A stretch of 20,850 bases of DNA from JACJWR01 sp964556255 (GTDB taxonomy: Bacteria > Actinomycetota > Actinomycetes > S36-B12 > UBA10799): positions 1 to 20,850 of the forward strand of contig CAZKVQ010000053.1 of assembly GCA_964556255.1 (NCBI GenBank), read 5' to 3'. The notes under the pieces were generated by a model. It searched no databases. It was not told where the DNA came from and worked only from the letters and a program-made list of their open reading frames with translations. A program made the position numbers and the translations under genes. Positions 8,491 to 15,465 of the stretch are shown here, piece after piece (positions within the stretch are counted from its first letter, which is position 1; the number at the start of each line of letters is the position of its first letter).

Positions 8491-8496
8491 ACTTTA
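8491..8496 (-). promoter_or_regulatory. candidate -10 box for tRNA-Val
   Basis: On the minus strand TGTAAAGT contains TAAAGT (8496-8491), ten bases ahead of the mature tRNA 5' end. That spacing suits a transcript start near 8484. No good -35 is visible at 16-18 bases. Confidence 0.35.
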
Positions 8497-8636
8497 CATC
8501 GTCGGTTGAGCCAGTCTTTTCGGGGCAGCCGCTTTGCTCATGAATGCCGCATGCGCCGACTGCGCAGGTACCTGACCACACGCACAGCCAACGAGAAGCC
8601 TCGGTGGGCGGCACTTCACGGTTCGGAGGGTGCTTC

Positions 8637-8696
8637 ATGCTGGACGCTCATCGTTCCTTCAAGTAGCGTGCACCCCTGGCAGTGATCTTCGGGTGC
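8637..8696 (+). other. possible leader peptide plus hairpin ahead of the pentapeptide-repeat gene
   Basis: A 9-codon reading frame (ATG 8637, TAG 8664-8666; MLDAHRSFK) has a strong Shine-Dalgarno GGAGGG at 8625-8630 with 6-base spacing. Four bases later GCACCC (8670-8675) can pair with GGGTGC (8691-8696). The Shine-Dalgarno of the next gene follows at 8709. The layout resembles a translated leader with a downstream stem, but the stem is short and its loop is 15 bases, so this is tentative. The rest of 8497-8720 shows nothing else I recognise. Confidence 0.2.
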
Positions 8697-8720
8697 TCCT
8701 CCCGATCTGGAGGGTTGAGG

Positions 8721-9971
8721 ATGGTGGCCGTGGTCCAAGGCAAGGATGCTGTTCGGGTGAGCGCTCGGCGGGTAGGTGTCGTCGCTCTGCTCAGCGCGTG
8801 TCTTGTTCTCGCTGGATGCGCCTCTGCCAAAACCACGTCCGGAGTCGAGAGCCAGACCTCCGCGTCGGGAACTTCCAGTCCTTCGCAGGGTGCCTCGTCT
8901 TCACAGGCGACCTTCCAGTGGGTGGTGGATGCCGAGGGCGGGAAGTTCACGGGCGATTTGGCCCAGGACAACGGGCTCACGTTGACGCTGACCGGGGTTC
9001 CCGACCATGTCACCCGATTTGCGGATCGTCCTTTGCGAGCGGCCACGGTAGTGGCCACCGCGGACTTCACCCGCCGGTGGCCGAAGTGGTTCGCGGACTC
9101 AAGCCCCAATGCCGTGCTCTCTTATCTAGTCCCAGGGACGACCCGTCCGCAGAGCATCGTCGTAACGCTGGACACCCCAGTTTATGACGCGGCGGCCGGA
9201 ACGATGAACTACCCCGCCACCCGGTTGCATCGCACGCTGGACATGGCAGCCGACGCCCAAGGCAACGTAACCCCCGTCACGATCGAGACACCGGGAACCT
9301 TTTCCAGCGCAAGCCTGTTCATCGACAGCGCAGGCGGTGGGGTTCCGGTTAACGGGTCGGCAACCGCAGCCGAGGATCCCTGCTTCAAGGTTCCCTACCC
9401 GCAATACGGCTGTGAAGGAAAGGACTTCACTGGCCAAGACCTCTCGCAGGTATCAGGCTTCCAGGTGAATTTGGTGCGTTCGAAGTTGTCAGGCGCGAAG
9501 ATGGGGAGATTCGTGGACTCCCACTTCGAAGGGACGACGGCGGTGGGCACCGACTTCAGCGCCGGCCGCCAACTCGTTTGCGGCAAGTTGTCCGTGGCGA
9601 ATCTTCAACGAGCCAAGTTCGACGGGATGAAGTTGGAATCGATATCGTTCGGAGGGTCCGACCTGACGGACGCCTCGTTGCGGAACGTCACTGGCCTGCT
9701 GCAACTCCCGCGGGGTTCGGACCCAGCCTGCACGGAGCCCGCCATGTTGGGCACGAAGCTGGTCAGAACCGATCTCACCGGCGTCGATCTGACCGGGGTA
9801 AGCATGGGCGGGGCGGACCTCACCGACGCGAACCTGACGAATGCGAACGTGTCGGAGGCCGAGGTGACCGTTGCGCAACTGTCCAAGGCTCACCTGTGCA
9901 ACACAAAGATGCCCAACGGTCAGATCGATGGTAACCGTGACTGCGGCAAACCCTGGCCGCCGACGAGGTGA
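8721..9971 (+). CDS. pentapeptide-repeat lipoprotein
   Basis: 416 aa. The ATG at 8721 is chosen for GGAGGG at 8709-8714; the in-frame ATG at 8682 lacks such a site. A signal peptide with arginines and a hydrophobic stretch ends in lipobox LAGC (Cys33), followed by a Ser/Thr-rich linker, so the protein should be exported and lipid-anchored. Residues about 55-215 form a globular region I do not recognise. From about 221 (a Cys-containing CFKVPYPQYGCEG segment) to 400 come irregular and then regular pentapeptide repeats of the A(D/N)LXX type, for example GADLTDANLTNANVSEAEV, which fold as a right-handed quadrilateral beta-helix. Several Cys in the repeat region could form disulfides outside the cell. 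Function is unknown. It faces the exported SGNH hydrolase gene with a 40-base gap. Confidence 0.85.
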   Translation: MVAVVQGKDAVRVSARRVGVVALLSACLVLAGCASAKTTSGVESQTSASGTSSPSQGASSSQATFQWVVDAEGGKFTGDLAQDNGLTLTLTGVPDHVTRFADRPLRAATVVATADFTRRWPKWFADSSPNAVLSYLVPGTTRPQSIVVTLDTPVYDAAAGTMNYPATRLHRTLDMAADAQGNVTPVTIETPGTFSSASLFIDSAGGGVPVNGSATAAEDPCFKVPYPQYGCEGKDFTGQDLSQVSGFQVNLVRSKLSGAKMGRFVDSHFEGTTAVGTDFSAGRQLVCGKLSVANLQRAKFDGMKLESISFGGSDLTDASLRNVTGLLQLPRGSDPACTEPAMLGTKLVRTDLTGVDLTGVSMGGADLTDANLTNANVSEAEVTVAQLSKAHLCNTKMPNGQIDGNRDCGKPWPPTR

Positions 9972-10011
9972 CGGTTGCTCGGGGGAGAGTCTTGCGGGAA
10001 CCATTGACCCG

Positions 10012-11463
10012 CTAGGGAACCAGGTACCGCACTTCCAGCACCGGCCGATTGGCCGGTGTGACCGCGTTGCCACTGTAGAAACTCACGGTATCCGAGATGC
10101 CGTCGCCGTCAGTGGAATTCAGGAAACGCAGCCGGAACTGGGTGGTCCCCCCGAAGTTGAGCCATTGGTTGGCGGTATTGGGCAGCGCAGCGCTGTACCA
10201 GCCAGCCGTTGCCGTGGGCGAGACCGCGCCCACTGCTGACCTACTGGGGACTGCCTGAAAATCCTGCGGAGCAAGTGCCGAGGAACTGCCGAAGTAGGGC
10301 TTCCGGATATCGGTCACCAACGAGCGATGCGTGAGGAAGGGGTTTCTGCCGGTAACAGCGGCACCTTTCACTTTGACAGTGGCGGACATGACCCAAGCGT
10401 TCGCCGGAATCTTCGAGGTGTCGAAGGACATCACCGTTCGGTAGGCGCGATTGGTGGAGTTGTCCCCGACGGCGAGCGTCTGACCCGTCGCGTTGACGCT
10501 GACACCCGCCCCGGAGTTCCGGGCCGATTCCGAAACCCACCCGTCCTGCGCGGGGATTGCGGGCAACCGCATCGTTGCGATCGTTGGCGAGCGAGTCGGC
10601 GTCCGCCACCGGTGGTAGAACGCGTTCAGCAGCGGCACGAATTCGTTGCGGGCCTTGACGCTCCCGGCCGGCGTGGGATGGTCGTCCCCGCCGGAGACGT
10701 AGTAGGCCGAGTTCATGCCCGGGACGCTGACATGTTGCTCAACGCCCCCAACGAGTCTGTGATGATTGTTGGGGCCGGTGAGGACGTTGTAGAAGTCATA
10801 GACCGCGACATTGCGATAGGGGTAGTGGTTCTCACTGCGCCAGCGGTAGACCAGCCAGTTGTTGAATGCCCGGGCATTGGCGGCGTACTGCGTGTCCGAA
10901 TTCGGGGGAGCCGTGACCACGACAAACAACTTGTCCGGTCGGGTAGCGAAGTAGCGCAGCAATTCGTTGTAGACGTACTTCGCGTTCGCAACCGTCAACT
11001 GATTACCCACCGCCGCGTTGTCATTCGGCCCGCCGGCCAACGACGAGTTTGGGAAGCAGGACTTGAACATGACGATCTGGTTGGGTCCCCCCGGATCGGA
11101 CAGTGTTCGGGTGTATGGAGAGTTCTGGCCGCTCTGTGCGTACACCGCCGCAAGGTAGCGGGCGGAGTTGGGACCCCGGAACCATTCCCACCAATTGGGG
11201 ATATCGGTGCGGTCGCCGATGCTGTCCGGACCCCAACCGTAGTTCGTGTCCGAAACGAAGTAGTTGTTGGCGTTGAGTACCGCGCCCAGGCGCCCTTGGT
11301 CGTCATCGAGCCAGTTCTGCCCGACGGAATGGTGGAGGAACACAAGTTTCACACGCGCGGTGGGACGGGACCCGTCGTCCGCGGCGAATGCGGCGGGCAT
11401 CGCCGCCGGCCAGAACGCCAGCGCGGCCGCCAGGAGCGCCACGGACCAACGTCTCAGGGCCAT
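10012..11463 (-). CDS. secreted SGNH/GDSL-type hydrolase with C-terminal DNRLRE domain
   Basis: 483 aa. The ATG at 11463 has GGGAGG seven bases upstream; an ATG six codons earlier lacks a site. Residues 1-26 are a classical signal peptide (Ala-rich core, cleavage likely after AAFA). The N-terminal half begins LVFLHHSVGQNWL, which I take as the block with the nucleophile Ser. It continues with a conserved NYGWGPDSIGDRTDIP region, and GDDHPTPAG looks like the Asp-x-x-His block V of SGNH esterases. From about residue 300 to the end, the LAVGDNSTNRAYRTVMSFD pattern, repeated beta-strand segments and a terminal PVLEVRY match the DNRLRE module, a beta-sandwich related to carbohydrate-binding domains. 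I infer an extracellular esterase acting on a polysaccharide or cell-wall substrate; the substrate is unknown. Confidence 0.75.
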   Translation of the reverse strand: MALRRWSVALLAAALAFWPAAMPAAFAADDGSRPTARVKLVFLHHSVGQNWLDDDQGRLGAVLNANNYFVSDTNYGWGPDSIGDRTDIPNWWEWFRGPNSARYLAAVYAQSGQNSPYTRTLSDPGGPNQIVMFKSCFPNSSLAGGPNDNAAVGNQLTVANAKYVYNELLRYFATRPDKLFVVVTAPPNSDTQYAANARAFNNWLVYRWRSENHYPYRNVAVYDFYNVLTGPNNHHRLVGGVEQHVSVPGMNSAYYVSGGDDHPTPAGSVKARNEFVPLLNAFYHRWRTPTRSPTIATMRLPAIPAQDGWVSESARNSGAGVSVNATGQTLAVGDNSTNRAYRTVMSFDTSKIPANAWVMSATVKVKGAAVTGRNPFLTHRSLVTDIRKPYFGSSSALAPQDFQAVPSRSAVGAVSPTATAGWYSAALPNTANQWLNFGGTTQFRLRFLNSTDGDGISDTVSFYSGNAVTPANRPVLEVRYLVP

Positions 11464-11623
11464 GATTGCGCCTCCCGCCACCCATTGTCCCCGACGTGCT
11501 CGCCGATCGGACGAGAACCCGACATGAGAATCGGCCCTTCAGCTCAACGACTTCACCCAGTTGCAGCCAAACGGGTGGGTGATTGAGACGCAGCACTTCG
11601 AACGACGAGTTGCGTCGCCTCGG

Positions 11624-12607
11624 CTAACCACCGCGCTTGGCCCGGAACATCGCGGCGTCGGCACGACCCAAGGCGTCGTCGAGATCCTCCTTCAGGTCCC
11701 ATTCGCAGAATCCGACGGTCCACGTGCCTTCGGCAGGCCGTGGCAGACGGCTAGCCAGTGCGCGGGCGTCGTCCGGCCTCACACCAGGCAAGATGAGGGC
11801 GAACTCGTCGCCGCCGTAGCGTGCCACCAACTGCTCACCCCCCATGGCTCCTCGCCACGCCGTGGCAACCTCGACAAGCATCTCGTCCCCGGCACGGTGG
11901 CCCAGACGATCGTTGAACTCCTTGAACCGGTCGACATCGGCCAATCCAACCGTCACGGGGACTCCGTTCCGCAGCGCCGCCGTGCGGACGCGCTCGGAGG
12001 CGACATCAAGCCCCCTACGGTTGAGTGCACCGGTGAGCGGATCAATCAATGCCATATGCCGCAGTCGGTCGGCGAGAACAGCCACCATGACAGAAACGCC
12101 GATGATGACGACGACGACGGCTAGTGGGACCAGTGGGGTTCCGGTCTGTCGATTGATGGTCGCGCAGACCAGATAGACGGCCACGAGGAGGATCAGTAAC
12201 GCCGCGAAACGTGGTCGGGGCCGGAAGTACGCGGCGAAGACCGAGAAGAGCACGAGACCAAGCCCAATCAGAACCTGACTCTCGCCATCCCGGGTCAAGA
12301 GCATGCCGTACCCGGCCGTGACGATCACCAGGACCAGCAGAGCGTCCAGCCCCCAGTCGCCTGGCACCCTGGGCAGCAGAAACCGAGCGCACAGGGCCAA
12401 AGCTGCGAAGGCGCCGGCCACAACGAGGTCGAGACGGGCCAAATCGGCGTTACTGGTTGGTGCGAGGCTGAGCAGGATGGCCAACGCCGCAGTTGCACCC
12501 AGCATGACGGCCATGAACTTGTATGGCGCCAGCGGTGGCGACGGAGCCGCAGGCGTTCTCACCGCGCTGCCCTCGGACTCTTCGCCGTTCACCCGCACGT
12601 CGAACAC
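11624..12607 (-). CDS. membrane-bound diguanylate cyclase (GGDEF)
   Basis: About 327 aa from a GTG at 12607. An in-frame ATG at 12682 is possible, but the added segment has weaker codon bias and overlaps the thrS leader region. Six hydrophobic helices fill the first half, followed by a GGDEF domain: DPLTGALNRRGLD, ADVDRFKEFNDRLGH (metal and substrate residues) and the signature YGGDEFALILPG. This should make cyclic di-GMP from two GTP at the inner face of the membrane. The inhibitory RxxD site normally found five residues ahead of GGDEF is absent (GGEQ there), so product feedback inhibition through that site is unlikely. The C-terminus is short and ends AMFRAKRGG. No HAMP or PAS domain separates the helices from the catalytic domain. 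It is divergent from thrS. Confidence 0.88.
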   Translation of the reverse strand: MFDVRVNGEESEGSAVRTPAAPSPPLAPYKFMAVMLGATAALAILLSLAPTSNADLARLDLVVAGAFAALALCARFLLPRVPGDWGLDALLVLVIVTAGYGMLLTRDGESQVLIGLGLVLFSVFAAYFRPRPRFAALLILLVAVYLVCATINRQTGTPLVPLAVVVVIIGVSVMVAVLADRLRHMALIDPLTGALNRRGLDVASERVRTAALRNGVPVTVGLADVDRFKEFNDRLGHRAGDEMLVEVATAWRGAMGGEQLVARYGGDEFALILPGVRPDDARALASRLPRPAEGTWTVGFCEWDLKEDLDDALGRADAAMFRAKRGG

Positions 12608-12784
12608 TTTAGGCAGGTACCTCGTCCGTGGGCGAAGCGACCGCCCCCAGGTGGCCCAATCTGCCGACACCGATTCCTGCATGCGCCGCACCCCACGATG
12701 ACCCCAATGTGGCCGCGTCTTGGGGAGCGGCCTCGCCAGTCGCGTGGGGCCGTGATGGGCACCCGTGCGCCCCGGAACCCGCGA

Positions 12785-12828
12785 TAGGCTGGGTTTCAAC
12801 CCTCACCCCCGAGGGAAGCGACCCAGCT
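12785..12828 (+). promoter_or_regulatory. thrS upstream signal: -10-like TAGGCT overlapping a nested hairpin
   Basis: TAGGCT at 12785-12790 fits an actinobacterial TANNNT -10 box. The same bases form one side of an 8-bp stem: 12787-12794 (GGCTGGGT) with 12821-12828 (ACCCAGCT, one G-U). It encloses a 5-bp hairpin, CCCTC 12800-12804 with GAGGG 12811-12815. The structure ends just before the thrS Shine-Dalgarno (12834-12838). Promoter and full hairpin are mutually exclusive readings, because a start after the -10 would leave out the 5' arm. Confidence 0.35.
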
Positions 12829-12849
12829 ATCCAGGGAGACCGCGCGATC

Positions 12850-14844
12850 GTGGCAATCACCGTCCTTGTTGGCGCCGACCGGACCCCGACCGAGTTGCCC
12901 AACGGCGCCTCCGGTGAGGAACTGTTCAGCCACGACACAAGTGTCCTGGTCGCTCGAGTCAATGGCGAACTGGTGGACCTTGCGAGCACCCTGACCGACG
13001 GAGACGTCGTCGAGCCCGTGACCGCACAGGATCCGGAGGGCCTGGCGGTGCTTCGTCACTCCTGCGCCCATGTACTCGCCCAAGCAGTCCAGCAGACCAA
13101 CCCGGACGCCAAACTGGGAATCGGACCGCCGATCAAGGACGGGTTCTACTACGACTTCGGCGTGGAGCGCCCCTTCACCCCCGAGGACCTGGCGGACCTG
13201 GAAAAGCGGATGGTGGCGATCATCAAGTCCGGGCAGCGCTTCAGCAGGCGGCCTGTGACCGAGGATGAGGCGCGCACCGAATTGGAGTTCCAGCCGTACA
13301 AGTTGCAGCTCATTAGCAAGAAGGGTGGCAACGATCCGGACGTTATGGAGGTCGGTGGCGCCGAACTCACCATGTACGACAACGTCGACAGGCGGGACCA
13401 GACGGTGTGGACGGACCTATGTCGCGGGCCGCACGTTCCCACAACCCGATACATCACGCCAAACGCTTTCAAGCTCATGCGCACCGCGGCGGTGTACTGG
13501 CTGTCCAACGAGCACAATCCGCAGCTTCAACGGATCTACGGCACCGCCTGGCCCGACAAGGAGGCCATGCGTGCGCACCTGACCTTCCTGGAGGAGGCCG
13601 CAAAACGCGATCACCGGCGGCTCGGCGCCGAACTCGACCTCTTCTCCATTCCTGAGGAGATCGGCAGCGGACTGGCCGTATTCCACCCGAAGGGCGGGAT
13701 CATCCGACGGGAGATGGAGGACTACTCCCGACGCCGCCACGAGGAGGGTGGCTACGACTTCGTGTACTCCCCACACGTGACCAAGGCGGGTCTGTTCGAG
13801 ACCTCCGGGCACCTCGACTGGTACAGCGACGGCATGTACCCGCCGATGCATCTGGACGAGGAGCGCGACGGCGACGGCAACATCCGCAAGAGCGGCGTGG
13901 AGTATTACCTGAAGCCGATGAACTGCCCCATGCACAACCTGATCTTCGATGCCCGGGGCCGTTCCTATCGAGAGCTGCCACTGCGACTCTTCGAGTTCGG
14001 CACCGTCTACCGCTACGAGAAGTCAGGCGTCGTGCATGGACTGACACGCGCGCGCGGGTTCACCCAGGACGACGCCCACATCTACTGCACCCGCGAGCAG
14101 ATGCCCGGCGAACTGGCGAACCTGCTCACCTTCGTGCTGGACCTGCTGCGTGACTACGGCCTGGACGACTTCTACCTGGAACTCTCCACCCGCAATCCCG
14201 ACAAATCCGTGGGTGATGAAGCCGATTGGGTGGAGGCCACCGAGGCGTTGCGCGCAGCGGCTGAAGGTCAAGGACTCGAACTAGTAATGGACGAGGGCGG
14301 CGCTGCCTTCTACGGCCCGAAGATCTCGGTGCAGACCCGGGATGCGATCGGCCGGTACTGGCAGATGTCAACCATTCAGGTGGACTTCCAACTGCCGGCC
14401 CGCTTCGACCTCGAGTATCAAGCCGCCGACGGCAGCCGCGAACGACCCGTCATGATCCACCGCGCGCTGTTCGGGTCCATCGAACGATTCTTCGCGGTGC
14501 TCCTTGAGCACTACAACGGGGCCTTTCCGCCGTGGCTGGCGCCTGTGCAGGTGGTTGCCATCCCGGTGGCCGACGAGCACGTCGAGTACCTCGAATCGGT
14601 CGCCGCCGAACTCAGGAGCCAGGGTGTTCGGGTCGAGGTGGATTCCGGACCTGACCGCATGGGTAAGAAGATTCGCAATGCGACCAAGTCGAAGGTGCCT
14701 TTCATCCTGATCGCCGGTGACGACGACCGGGCCGCGGGAGCCGTATCGTTCCGCATGCGCGACGGCAGCCAGGACAATGCGGTACCCACGGCGGACGCCG
14801 TGGCTCGGATCGTGTCCGCGATCGAGACGCGGATCCAGGTCTGA
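12850..14844 (+). CDS. thrS: threonyl-tRNA synthetase
   Basis: Cytosolic class II aminoacyl-tRNA synthetase that charges tRNA-Thr, 664 aa, the usual length. The GTG at 12850 is chosen for GGGAG at 12834-12838 and because the TGS domain begins right after it (ITVLVGADRTPTELPNG). Then comes the editing domain with HSCAH (His70, His74) and DLCRGPH, which hydrolyses mischarged Ser-tRNA. The catalytic core has the three class II motifs. The zinc ligands Cys359, His410 and His537 are spaced almost exactly as in E. coli ThrS (334/385/511). The C-terminal anticodon-binding domain starts near PWLAPVQVVAIPV. The frame is open upstream to 12628, but that part has no start signal and does not resemble ThrS. 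The HIT gene follows after 6 bases, so the two are probably cotranscribed. Confidence 0.97.
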   Translation: MAITVLVGADRTPTELPNGASGEELFSHDTSVLVARVNGELVDLASTLTDGDVVEPVTAQDPEGLAVLRHSCAHVLAQAVQQTNPDAKLGIGPPIKDGFYYDFGVERPFTPEDLADLEKRMVAIIKSGQRFSRRPVTEDEARTELEFQPYKLQLISKKGGNDPDVMEVGGAELTMYDNVDRRDQTVWTDLCRGPHVPTTRYITPNAFKLMRTAAVYWLSNEHNPQLQRIYGTAWPDKEAMRAHLTFLEEAAKRDHRRLGAELDLFSIPEEIGSGLAVFHPKGGIIRREMEDYSRRRHEEGGYDFVYSPHVTKAGLFETSGHLDWYSDGMYPPMHLDEERDGDGNIRKSGVEYYLKPMNCPMHNLIFDARGRSYRELPLRLFEFGTVYRYEKSGVVHGLTRARGFTQDDAHIYCTREQMPGELANLLTFVLDLLRDYGLDDFYLELSTRNPDKSVGDEADWVEATEALRAAAEGQGLELVMDEGGAAFYGPKISVQTRDAIGRYWQMSTIQVDFQLPARFDLEYQAADGSRERPVMIHRALFGSIERFFAVLLEHYNGAFPPWLAPVQVVAIPVADEHVEYLESVAAELRSQGVRVEVDSGPDRMGKKIRNATKSKVPFILIAGDDDRAAGAVSFRMRDGSQDNAVPTADAVARIVSAIETRIQV

Positions 14845-14850
14845 CCCGCG

Positions 14851-15441
14851 ATGGCTGATCGGGATGGGCCGACGCCCTCGGAACCCGCCGGAGGGCCCGC
14901 CCCCGAAGGCGGTGCACCTGGGGTTTCCGGGGCTCAGAAATGGGAGCGGCTGTGGACGCCTCATCGGATGCAGTACATCAGGGGGGCGAACCGCCCGAAG
15001 ACCCCTGAGCAGATGGTCGACGAATGCCCGTTCTGCCTGGTGCCGCAGATGTCCGAACCTGAATCGCTGATCGTGCACAGGGGCGAACTGGCCTACGTCG
15101 TGATGAACCTCTACCCGTACAACTCCGGGCACCTTCTGGTGTGCCCTTACCGGCACGTGGCCGACTACACGGAACTGACTGAGGCCGAGGTCGCCGAGGT
15201 GGCTGACCTGACCCGCAAGGCCATGACCGCACTGCGCGCAGCCGCCGAGCCCCATGGCTTCAACATCGGCATGAACCAGGGCCACATCGCCGGCGCCGGG
15301 GTTGCCGCCCATCTGCACCAGCACATCGTGCCGCGCTGGGGTGGAGACTCGAATTTCATGCCGGTGGTCGGCGGGACCAAAACCATGCCGATGCTGCTTG
15401 AGCAGACCCGCGACCTGGTCGCCGAGAACTGGCCGACCTGA
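14851..15441 (+). CDS. HIT-family protein, probable Ap4A phosphorylase/hydrolase (Rv2613c-like)
   Basis: 196 aa. It carries the histidine-triad motif HLHQHIVP, with His154, His156 (expected nucleophile) and His158. A CPFC pair and an NxGHLLV segment are typical of the family, as is NIGMNQG. The first 30 residues are Pro/Gly/Ala-rich and probably disordered. The thrS-linked homologue in Mycobacterium tuberculosis is known as a diadenosine tetraphosphate phosphorylase. Because aminoacyl-tRNA synthetases make Ap4A as a side product, the link to thrS fits clearing of that nucleotide. The ATG at 14851 lies six bases after the thrS stop, with no clear Shine-Dalgarno, so translational coupling is likely. 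The exact substrate is inferred. Confidence 0.88.
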   Translation: MADRDGPTPSEPAGGPAPEGGAPGVSGAQKWERLWTPHRMQYIRGANRPKTPEQMVDECPFCLVPQMSEPESLIVHRGELAYVVMNLYPYNSGHLLVCPYRHVADYTELTEAEVAEVADLTRKAMTALRAAAEPHGFNIGMNQGHIAGAGVAAHLHQHIVPRWGGDSNFMPVVGGTKTMPMLLEQTRDLVAENWPT

Positions 15442-15465
15442 CGCAGGCGCTCGACACGGTCCCGG

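Noticed and set aside
8630..9187. Long plus-strand reading frame overlapping the pentapeptide lipoprotein
   Set aside because: It is Arg/Ser/Gly-rich shadow coding in another frame; the lipoprotein frame has a signal peptide and repeats.
9381..9950. Pentapeptide repeat protein as a quinolone-resistance (Qnr/MfpA) gene
   Set aside because: It carries a lipoprotein signal, is much longer, and its repeats are irregular; it would be outside the cytosol.
9994..10012. Hairpin GCGGG/CCCGC between the convergent genes as a terminator
   Set aside because: Only a 5-bp stem with a 9-base loop and no T-run on either strand.
10327..11586. Long plus-strand frame opposite the SGNH hydrolase (419 codons)
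   Set aside because: It is antisense to a gene with a signal peptide and family motifs; its product is Arg/Val/Gly-rich with no domain.
11587..11616. Hairpin GACGCA/TGCGTC after the cyclase gene as a terminator
   Set aside because: The inner pairing is imperfect and no T-run follows on the minus strand.
12628..12849. Open extension upstream of thrS (74 extra codons)
   Set aside because: It has no start signal, does not resemble ThrS, and would overlap the promoter region. The GTG at 12850 has a proper ribosome site.
12781..12850. T-box riboswitch ahead of thrS
   Set aside because: No T-box antiterminator sequence, no specifier-loop stem and no terminator T-run are present; the region is far too short.
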